NCBI RefSeq assembly: GCF_036014015.1
Contig: NZ_CP107905.1
Span: 3,410,001-3,474,000, forward strand
Reading direction: 5' to 3'
From: Streptomyces sp. NBC_00457
GTDB taxonomy: Bacteria; Actinomycetota; Actinomycetes; Streptomycetales; Streptomycetaceae
Length of the DNA: 64,000 bases
Program-made: the position numbers and the translations under genes
Notes under the pieces: generated by a model
The model's database searches: none
What the model was told of the DNA's origin: nothing
The model's input: the letters and a program-made list of their open reading frames with translations, nothing else
Shown: in pieces, positions 16,218-23,401 of the stretch
How the letters are laid out: each line of letters begins with the position of its first letter
Numbering within the stretch: the first letter of the stretch is position 1

Positions 16218-17957
16218 TCACCTGCGGGTTCCTTGTGTGCCGGGTTCCGGTGTCGGGCGGACGGACAGGGCCGGACTCGCAGCGGAAGGTGCAGTACCGG
16301 ACGAGGGCGCTCCGGCCCGCTCCCCTGCGCGGGGGTGAGCCTGAGGCAGGAACCGGGCCAGTGTCCGTGCGACGTGATCGGCGTGCCCAGGGGTGAAGAC
16401 TGCCGCTATCAGCCGGTCGGGGCGGACGAGCAGCAGATGGCCGGGCAGGGACGCCAGGTAGGCGTCGAGCGCGCCGTCCCCATCGGCCACCGCGGCCCGT
16501 CCGCCGCGCTCACGCGGTGCGCGGTCGCCGAGCACGACGTCCACGCGCCGCGCGTCGGGCAGACCGGCGGCCGCGACAGCGGTCCAGTCGTCGTCGGACA
16601 GGCCGATGCCCAGCAGGCTCCAGCCCGGGCCGAGGAGATCGTCGAGGCGAGTGATCTCGTATTCGGGGCCATGCAGCACGAACGGCTGGTACAGCAGGGT
16701 GCCGGCCAGCGCCTGTCCAGAGCCGTCGGCCAGTACCACCGCTCCGGTCCGCACCCGGGTGTCGGGCCGGTACCGCATCTCGGTCAGGTACCGACGCCCG
16801 CGTCGGCTCCGAAGAGCCGCACGCACACAGAGATCCCTCACCCGGGCCCGTCTGTGATCGGTCGTCATGACGACACGGCCCAGCCGCACGGACAGTTCGA
16901 TCATCGCCTGAGCCTGCGGACGGCGCTCCATGTCGTAGGTGTCGAGGAGCGTGTCGGCGGCCCGCCCGGCGAGCACTTCGGCCACCTTCCAGCACAGGTT
17001 GGCCGCGTCCCGGACACCCGAGTTGAGACCTTGTCCGGCAAAGGGCGGCATCATGTGCGCAGCGTCGCCGAGCAGGAAGCAGCGGCCGTCGCGCAGCCGC
17101 TCGGCCAGCAGCGCGTGAAAGGTGTAGGCGACCGAGCGCTCGACCTGTTCCGGGGTGATGTCCCGATGCGGGCGCAACAAGTCCCGCACCAGGCCAAAGG
17201 GCACCGCACCGCCGGGGGCGCACTCGCCCTGGCGCAACCGGAACTCGTATCGGCACCGCCCCTCACGCCCGGGCACGATGACGAGGGGCCGATCAGGGTC
17301 GCCGACGTGCATTCCGTAACGCTCGTCGTGCGGATCCTCGAGAGTGTCGACGACGAGCCAGACGTCGTCCGGATAGCTGCGTCCGCGCATCGGGATGGAC
17401 AGCTGCTCCCGCACGGTACTGCGACCTCCGTCGCACCCCAGGACGTAGGTGGCTTCGATCTGCTGCGTCATTTCGTCACCGTCACCGTCACTGGATGCCA
17501 GGGTGACCCACACGCGGTCGGGATACTGGCCCAGTTCCACGAGGCGGGTCCCGAAGCGAACGTCGACGTGCGGGAAGCGGTCGAGAGCGGAGCGCAGGAC
17601 GCGCTCGAGATCGGGCTGGGCGAACGGATTCTTGAACGGGTGCCCATATCGCCGCTCTCCGGTGCCGCGGGCATGGACGAGCGGTCGTCCGCCGACTCCG
17701 TAGTACCGGGTACCCGTCCCCGGCACGATGATCGGGTAGACGGCTTCGTCCAGGCCGGCCAGTTGCAGTGTGCGCAGCGACTCGTCGTCCAGACTGATCG
17801 CCTTCGCGTCGTCGCTCGTGGTCGTGTGACGCTCGACGACCAGAACGCGCACACCGAGCGCGCCCAGGAGGTTGGCCGCGGTCAGCCCGACCGGTCCCGC
17901 GCCGACGACAAGCACCAGTGGCGCCGCACCGGAGGACGCCGGGGGTGGTGTAGCCAT
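16218..17957 (-). CDS. PheA/TfdB/MhpA-type FAD-dependent aromatic hydroxylase, 579 aa
   Basis: A class A flavoprotein monooxygenase. It has the N-terminal Rossmann motif VVGAGPVGLTAANLLG, the LGCDGGRSTVRE motif in the middle and the FAD-ribityl motif FLLGDAAHMMPPFAGQGLNSG near residue 290. A thioredoxin-like C-terminal domain (ALAGTLLYQPFVL to HLLLVRPDRLIAAV) is typical of phenol 2-monooxygenase and MhpA relatives. It would hydroxylate a phenolic acid or phenol to a catechol with NAD(P)H and O2. It is oriented against the VOC, FAH and IclR genes. A VOC relic lies just upstream and an FAH relic just downstream on the same strand. AAAGG precedes the ATG. Confidence 0.87.
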   Translation of the reverse strand: MATPPPASSGAAPLVLVVGAGPVGLTAANLLGALGVRVLVVERHTTTSDDAKAISLDDESLRTLQLAGLDEAVYPIIVPGTGTRYYGVGGRPLVHARGTGERRYGHPFKNPFAQPDLERVLRSALDRFPHVDVRFGTRLVELGQYPDRVWVTLASSDGDGDEMTQQIEATYVLGCDGGRSTVREQLSIPMRGRSYPDDVWLVVDTLEDPHDERYGMHVGDPDRPLVIVPGREGRCRYEFRLRQGECAPGGAVPFGLVRDLLRPHRDITPEQVERSVAYTFHALLAERLRDGRCFLLGDAAHMMPPFAGQGLNSGVRDAANLCWKVAEVLAGRAADTLLDTYDMERRPQAQAMIELSVRLGRVVMTTDHRRARVRDLCVRAALRSRRGRRYLTEMRYRPDTRVRTGAVVLADGSGQALAGTLLYQPFVLHGPEYEITRLDDLLGPGWSLLGIGLSDDDWTAVAAAGLPDARRVDVVLGDRAPRERGGRAAVADGDGALDAYLASLPGHLLLVRPDRLIAAVFTPGHADHVARTLARFLPQAHPRAGERAGAPSSGTAPSAASPALSVRPTPEPGTQGTRR

Positions 17958-18004
17958 GGATGGACCTTTCGCAAGTGTGAGCTGGACGTGAGTTCGCCGG
18001 ACGA

Positions 18005-18120
18005 CCGCACTGGCTGGTAGGCCGGACCGCCGTCGGCTCGGAAGCGCCGATGAAAGTCGGTGATCGTCTCCAGCGAGTCGAGCGCCACGACACCTGGTGG
18101 GTCAGCTTCACCCGGGCGGA
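18005..18120 (-). pseudogene. Relic of the VOC dioxygenase gene
   Basis: The - strand carries 24 identical bases coding KLTHQVSW. A 1-nt deletion shifts the frame, after which DSLETITDFHRRFRAD follows and then jumps to GGPAYQPV, the end of the intact VOC protein at 13649-14143. About 150 bp between the two parts are missing. It stands directly upstream of the intact hydroxylase, mirroring the VOC position on the other strand. Confidence 0.8.
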
Positions 18121-18267
18121 TACTCATCCTGACTCTATTTTCAGGATTGCTGTACTGCTTTTCGAGACAGTAGGTCGGAGTCTCCTCGCTTGACAACCCC
18201 CGATCGGAACCGACGCTCCACCACTCGCGAATGGTCAGATCCGCGAAAAAACCATGACGCACAGGTC

Positions 18268-18301
18268 TTGACGCGAAATATGCACTGGACCGTACAGTTC
18301 A
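18268..18301 (+). promoter_or_regulatory. Operator-embedded promoter, site E
   Basis: TTGACG (18268-18273) followed 13 bp from its first base by the operator TGCACTG-N7-CAGTTCA (18281-18301). The arrangement is the same as at 7204-7237 before the MFS gene. It is evidently a duplicate of that promoter and now faces an MFS relic and then the DUF485/symporter genes. Confidence 0.75.
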
Positions 18302-18396
18302 GCATCCGACGTGCCCCACGTCGCGCGCTCCCCTTGGGATTTGACCAAGGTCCAGGCCCGCGGCGGGCGCCCCAGCTCACCCGAGGAAGCACATCG

Positions 18397-18945
18397 ATGT
18401 CCGTCACTCGGTCCCGCCCGAACCCCAAGCGGCCCACCGAAGACACCGCCTCCGCGAAATCACCCCGGCGTGACTACCTCGTGACCATCCGCCGCTATCC
18501 CGCGGCCTTCGCTCGCTTCATGCCCTTCATGCTCTGCCTCGTGGCGGGCACCGCGCTGGTCTTCGCCGCTCGGGGAGGCCAGTGGACCTTGTTTCTTTCC
18601 ATAGGCCTCCTCAGCATGGTGATCGGCGTCGCGTCCGCCGTCGGGCCCTGTCCGGTGGGCCGCGACTTCGGTTACGAAGCGACGCTCTCCGCTCTCACCG
18701 TCGCCAGCCTGCTCGGCCTCGTCCTGACCTTCGTGCTGCCGCGCTACCCCCACTCCGACGCGGTTGTGGCCGTACCCGAGGACGAAGAGTCCCAACGCGG
18801 CTCCGGAGGCGGAGCAGGCCCGACCGATAGCACACCGGACGGAAGAACCTGCCGCCGGCGCATGACCACCCTCGGCCCTGCGATTCACTCACCTACCAGG
18901 AGAAGACCCGATGCGTCTCAGACCCCACCCATCCGCACTCGCTGA
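18397..18945 (+). pseudogene. Truncated MFS transporter relic
   Basis: An open frame of 182 codons remains. Residues ~40-115 match the C-terminal part of the MFS protein at 7351-8739: FMPFMLCLVAGTALVFAA against FVPFMVCLVIGMVMVFAA, then WTLFLSIGLLSMVIGVAS, and TLSALTVASLLGLVL...LPRYP against TLIALTAGSLIVLVL...MPRYP. Roughly 290 N-terminal residues and an internal block of about 50 are gone. The start region (GAGGAAG before ATG) and promoter are preserved. Its 3' end overlaps the next gene. It could encode a small three-helix membrane protein, but decay is the simpler view. Confidence 0.75.
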
Positions 18946-19273
18946 TCACCGCGACACGCAGAGAGGTTCGTCGGCTCTGCAACACGCGCGGGAGCAGGCC
19001 CTGCGACTGGACCGGGCCTTTCTGACGTCCAACGCGATCGGCGTCGCCGTCACGTTGATTCTGGGCGCGACGGCCGGCGATCTGGTGGCCCTCAGGCTGC
19101 CCGGCACGCAGGTGACCGTGGGGCTGGTGCTCTACATGGCCCAGGTGGCCTTGCTGCTGGTGACAGCCCGGCGCTTCGACCGGCGCTGCACCCGCCTGCT
19201 GGACCCCTGGCAGCGGGCGTACGGGCAGTCCGGTGCGGGAGCGGCCAACGGCGGTACGGGGGACGCGAGATGA
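18911..19273 (+). CDS. Small DUF485-like membrane protein, 120 aa
   Basis: A short protein with two hydrophobic helices (about residues 36-58 and 66-88), separated by a loop. The size, position and topology resemble the DUF485-type partner encoded just before SSS-family (ActP-like) symporters, though the signature is weak. Its stop overlaps the start of the symporter gene by four bases (ATGA), so the two are coupled. Translation probably begins at the ATG at 18911, after the CAGGAGAAG sequence. It overlaps the tail of the MFS relic frame. Confidence 0.65.
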   Translation: MRLRPHPSALADHRDTQRGSSALQHAREQALRLDRAFLTSNAIGVAVTLILGATAGDLVALRLPGTQVTVGLVLYMAQVALLLVTARRFDRRCTRLLDPWQRAYGQSGAGAANGGTGDAR

Positions 19274-20964
19274 CCGGTGGGACGTTGCACATGGCTGCTT
19301 CCAACAGCCCGAATCATGTCTTGATCGGCTTCATGCTGTTCATGATGCTGACGCTCTTCCTGACGGTCTTCTCCAGCCTGGACGAGCACTCCGCGCGGGA
19401 GTTCTACACCGGCGACCGAACATTGCCACCGTGGAAGAGCGGGATGGCGCTGGCCGGGAGCTTCACATCGACAGCCCTGCTGCTCACCGTCACCGGCGTG
19501 GTGGCGACCGCGGGCTTCGACGGCATCACCACGGCCACCAGCATGTTCCTCTCCCTCGCGGTGCTCCTTCTCCTTGCCCGGCCGATCCAGCTGAGCGGCG
19601 CCTGCACGTTGGGCGAGCTCCTGTCACTACGGGTGTCCGGAACGGCTCCCCGGTTCGCCGCCGCCGTGGCCACGCTCGCCGTGGCAGGACCGTTCCTGGT
19701 CGTGCAGCTGATGGCCGCAGGCAATATCACCGCCTCCCTGCTCGGTTTCACCGGGATCGGCGTCCAGAAGATCTGCACGGTGCTGGTCGGCTGTCTGGTC
19801 GTCGCCTGCGGTGTGCTCAGCGGCGCCAAGGGGCTCACCTCAGTGCAGGTACTGGCAGTTACGGTGATCGGCACAGCGATCTTCGTGATGTGCATCTACG
19901 CCATCCAGGCGTTCCATGGCGACGTCGACACCCTGATCGGCGCCGCCGCACAGGGCAGTAACGATCCGAGCCAGTATCTGTCCCCCGGCGGCACGATCGG
20001 CTTCGGGAGCAGCTCACGCCTCGACTTCGTCGGAGGTCAGCTTGCGCTGGTCCTGGGCAGCGCCTGCATGCCGCACGTCCTGAGCCGGGTCTACGCCATG
20101 AAGGACCCGGCCACTGCTCGACGTTCCGTCCGATACGCGGCCGCTATCGTCGCCTTCCTGTGCGCCGCCTTGATACTGCTGGGATTCACGGCCGCGGCGC
20201 GGATCGGTACTCGTGAGATCTTCAGTGGGCAGGTGCACTCCGACGGCGCGCTGATGCTCCTCGCACGGAGCCTGACAGGGGGTACGGGGAACGGGCTGGG
20301 CGACCTGATGTTCGCCGCTGTGGCATGCGCCCTGTTCCTTTCCATTCTGTCGGTCGTCGGCGGCACCACACTGGCAGCTGCCGGCGCCCTGGCCCGGGAC
20401 TCCTACCACTACATCTACATCGCGCGGCACAAGCGGTCAGGTCCGTCGCACGAGTTGTTCACCGCCCGTGTCGCCGTGGCGCTCTTCGGCGCCCTGGGTA
20501 TCGCGCTCGCGGTGGTCGTCCAGGGCCACTCCGCCGGCTTCCTGGCCGAACTCGCCACCACCGTCGCCGCGTCGGCCGTCACACCGGCCCTGCTGTACAC
20601 CCTCTACTGGCGCCGCTTCAACCGGACAGGACTGCTGTGGACGGTCTACGGCGGAACGACGCTGACGATCGGCCTGTACCTGTTCTCCACTGCCGTGCCG
20701 GGCAGCCCGACGGCACTGATCCCGACCGCCGACTTCGCGTGGTTCGGCCAGAGCAGCCCCGCCATGGTCTCCGTGCCCGCGGCCTTCCTGCTGGGGTGGG
20801 CGGGCAGCCTGGTAGGACGGCGCCGTAGCGGACAGACCCAGGCTCCGGAGGAGGATCCGCTCGCCGTCGAGGCACTCCTGTTGACCGGTCGGCCGCCCGC
20901 ATCCCGTGCTGTCACCCCCCAGGGTCCTTCCGCACCCCTCCGCGGAACGCACCGGCCGCTATGA
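19270..20964 (+). CDS. Sodium:solute symporter (SSS family), 564 aa
   Basis: A large membrane protein with about 13 hydrophobic segments. SSS features are visible: REFYTGDRTLPPWKSGMALAGSF in the first helices, LGSACMPHVLSRVYAMKDP in the middle and AAAGALARDSYHYIY later. ActP-like members import acetate, pyruvate or other monocarboxylates with Na+. In this island an aromatic acid or short acid product is plausible but unproven. It is translationally coupled to the DUF485-like gene, and both appear to be driven by the duplicated operator-promoter at 18268. Confidence 0.85.
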   Translation: MTGGTLHMAASNSPNHVLIGFMLFMMLTLFLTVFSSLDEHSAREFYTGDRTLPPWKSGMALAGSFTSTALLLTVTGVVATAGFDGITTATSMFLSLAVLLLLARPIQLSGACTLGELLSLRVSGTAPRFAAAVATLAVAGPFLVVQLMAAGNITASLLGFTGIGVQKICTVLVGCLVVACGVLSGAKGLTSVQVLAVTVIGTAIFVMCIYAIQAFHGDVDTLIGAAAQGSNDPSQYLSPGGTIGFGSSSRLDFVGGQLALVLGSACMPHVLSRVYAMKDPATARRSVRYAAAIVAFLCAALILLGFTAAARIGTREIFSGQVHSDGALMLLARSLTGGTGNGLGDLMFAAVACALFLSILSVVGGTTLAAAGALARDSYHYIYIARHKRSGPSHELFTARVAVALFGALGIALAVVVQGHSAGFLAELATTVAASAVTPALLYTLYWRRFNRTGLLWTVYGGTTLTIGLYLFSTAVPGSPTALIPTADFAWFGQSSPAMVSVPAAFLLGWAGSLVGRRRSGQTQAPEEDPLAVEALLLTGRPPASRAVTPQGPSAPLRGTHRPL

Positions 20965-21072
20965 CGTTCCCCGGCCGCATCGACGGTGGGTCATCCTCCC
21001 GGTCCCGTCCATACGTTCGGCGAGCCGCTGTCGATCTCGGTCCCTGAGGGCCGTACACCCGTGTGCGCGGGA

Positions 21073-22611
21073 TCAGCAGGGTTCCTGGCCGGAGTCGGCT
21101 GCGGGCAGGACCAGGCGGAACGTGCAGCCACGGCCGGGGGTTGTGTCGAGTTCGAGGCGGCCGCCGTGGCCCACGGCGATGGTCGCGGCGATGGCGAGGC
21201 CGAGCCCGCTGCCACCGTGGAGGCGGGAGCGGGTGGGGTCGGCGCGATAGAAGCGCTCGAAGACCAGCTCGGCGTCGACGGGTTCGAGGCCCGGCCCTTC
21301 GTCAGCCACCTCGATCACGCTGATCGGCAGGCCCTCCGGCAGGGGCGGTGAGGCGGTGGTGCGTCCGGGTCGGTCCGCGCCGCCGGTTCCGGGACCCGCC
21401 TCGGTCGTACCGACACGGACGTGGACGCGAGTGCCCGGCGGGGTGTGGACGTGGGCGTTGGAGAGCAGGTTCTCGAGGATCTGGCGCAACCGGTGCGGGT
21501 CGCCGACAGTCTCCGTGACGTCAAGTTCCTCGGCTCCGGTGGGATCGGCCGGGGTGCGCAGCGGGCCGAGGTCGACGGGGTGGGACGCGCTGTGCACGGC
21601 GGCCGCGCTGACGGCGTCCGCCGCGAGGGACAGCAGGTCGACCCGTTCCCTCAGGTAGGAGGGCTCCTTGTCCAAGGTGGCGAGCAGCTGAAGATCATCG
21701 ACGAGCAGACTCATGCGCTCCGCGTTCTGCACGATGAAGCGGTTGGCCTCGTGCAGTTCCCGCGCCGGGCGTTGCTCCGGGCGCAGGGCGAGTTGAGCGT
21801 AGCCCTGGATGGCGGTGAGCGGGGTGCGCAGTTCGTGCCCTGCGTCGGCGACGAACCGGCGCAGCCGGGCCTCGGAGGCCTCGCGGGCCAGCAGCGCCTT
21901 CTGGAGGCGGTCGAGCATGGAGTTCAGGACCCGGCCGAGCCGTCCGATCTCGGTGCGCGGATCGGTGTCGGGCAACCGCAGGTTGAGCCGGCCCGCGGTG
22001 ATGTCCTGGGCCGTGCTTTCCATTCTGGTCAGCGGCAACAGGCCCAGCCGGACCACCCACCGGCCCAGGGCGAGCAGCGCGATGATCGTGACGGCGAGCA
22101 GGACCGCGTTCAGCCACAGGATCTTCGAGGTGGCGCCGTCGACGGTGTCGAGCGGCAGCGTGACCACCGCGGTCATACCCTCCGGGCCGGGGTTGAGCAT
22201 CACTCGCCAGCGGCCGTCACCACTCACGGCAGACACGGTTTCCGGATGCCCGTCCCGCAGACCGAGGTCCTGCGCGTCATCGGCCAGCCGAGGTCCTGGC
22301 TTTGCCTCGGAGCCGAGGGAGTCGTTCAGAAGGTGCCCGGACGCGTCGTAGAAGTAGATGTGGAAATCCGAGGGCAGCATGTCCGGGCGTTCCCCCGGCG
22401 CCGGGAGCGTTCCGTCGAGGGCGTCGTAGAAGGCCGGTGCCGGTGGGTGGAACTCGACGAGCTGCTCGTCGACGCGGTCCAGCAGCCAGGATCACAGCAC
22501 CACGTAGCCGATGGCCTGGGAGGCCAGGACGGCTGCGGTGGCGAGGACGGTGACGCCGAGGACAAGGCGTCGTCTCAGTGATCCGGGCGGCCGGGTCAGG
22601 AGGTGGATCAC
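21073..22611 (-). pseudogene. Sensor histidine kinase gene with an in-frame TGA at codon 40
   Basis: Reading from a GTG at 22611, which overlaps the response-regulator stop by four bases, gives a first transmembrane helix (LRRRLVLGVTVLATAAVLAS...GYVVL). A TGA at 22494-22492 then interrupts the frame, which continues without other stops as SWLLDRVDEQLVEF. One C-to-T change from CGA (Arg) would explain it. Downstream are a second membrane helix, HAMP, the HisKA box VADAGHELRTPLTA, the N box ILENLLSNAHVH, DEGPGLEP and GGSGLGLAI. Re-initiation at the ATG at 22380 would give a 435-aa kinase lacking the first helix and part of the sensor. A sequencing error is possible. Confidence 0.75.
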
Positions 22612-23351
22612 TGCTCCGGCATCCCTCCGTGGTCGCGGGGAAGACGGAGGCTGTAGCCGACCCCGCGTACGGTCTGGATGAGCGGTGGATCGTAGCAGTC
22701 GATCTTCTTGCGCAGGTAGCGGACGTACGTCTCGATGATCCGGACGTCGCCCGCGAAGTCGTAGCTCCAGACGTGGTCGAGAATCTGGCCCTTGGTCACC
22801 ACCTGTCCGGCGTTCGCCAGGAGGTAGGCCAGGAGCTTGAACTCGGTGGGCGACAGCGCGATGTACTGCCCCGCGCGGTGCACCTCGTGGGTGCCCTCGT
22901 CGAGTTCCAGGTCCGCGTAGCTCAGGACGCTCGGGACCGCTTGCGCTGTGATGGCCGGCGCCGTTCGGCGCAGGATGGCCTCGATGCGCAGCAGGACCTC
23001 CTCGAGGTTGAACGGTTTGGAGACGTAGTCGTCTCCGCCGAGACTCAGTCCGCTGATGCGGTCGTCGGTGCCGGTGCGCGCGGTCAGGAACAGGATCGGA
23101 CAGTCGTTGCCCGCCGCCCGCAGTCTGCGAGTCACCTCGAAGCCGTCCAGGTCGGGCAGCATCACGTCGAGCAGCACCAGGTGCGGTTCCAGGCGTTCGA
23201 CCTCCAGGAGGGCCGACTGTCCGGTGTCGGTACTGCTCACCTCGTATCCGGTCAGGCGAAGCGTCGCCTCCAGCAGGGTGCGGATGCTGGGCTCGTCCTC
23301 GACCACGAGGAGCCGATGTCCCAGCCTCGCTACTGCGGGCTGCTCGGTCAT
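22608..23351 (-). CDS. OmpR/PhoB-family response regulator, 247 aa
   Basis: A receiver domain with the acidic pocket VVEDEP, the phosphoacceptor Asp in VLLDVMLPDLDG, FLTART and the switch Lys in YVSKPF. A winged-helix DNA-binding domain follows (LSPTEFKLLAYLLANAGQVV, then VRYLRKKI and QTVRGVGYSLR). The partner kinase gene follows with a GTGA overlap but carries a premature stop. This two-component pair lies downstream of two glycosyltransferase genes in the same direction, a common actinobacterial grouping. The ATG at 23351 has only a weak ribosome binding site. Confidence 0.88.
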   Translation of the reverse strand: MTEQPAVARLGHRLLVVEDEPSIRTLLEATLRLTGYEVSSTDTGQSALLEVERLEPHLVLLDVMLPDLDGFEVTRRLRAAGNDCPILFLTARTGTDDRISGLSLGGDDYVSKPFNLEEVLLRIEAILRRTAPAITAQAVPSVLSYADLELDEGTHEVHRAGQYIALSPTEFKLLAYLLANAGQVVTKGQILDHVWSYDFAGDVRIIETYVRYLRKKIDCYDPPLIQTVRGVGYSLRLPRDHGGMPEQ

Positions 23352-23401
23352 GACGTCTGCTGATCCGTTCTGCCGTCTGGCGGCGCTTGCCCCGGCCCGG
23401 G

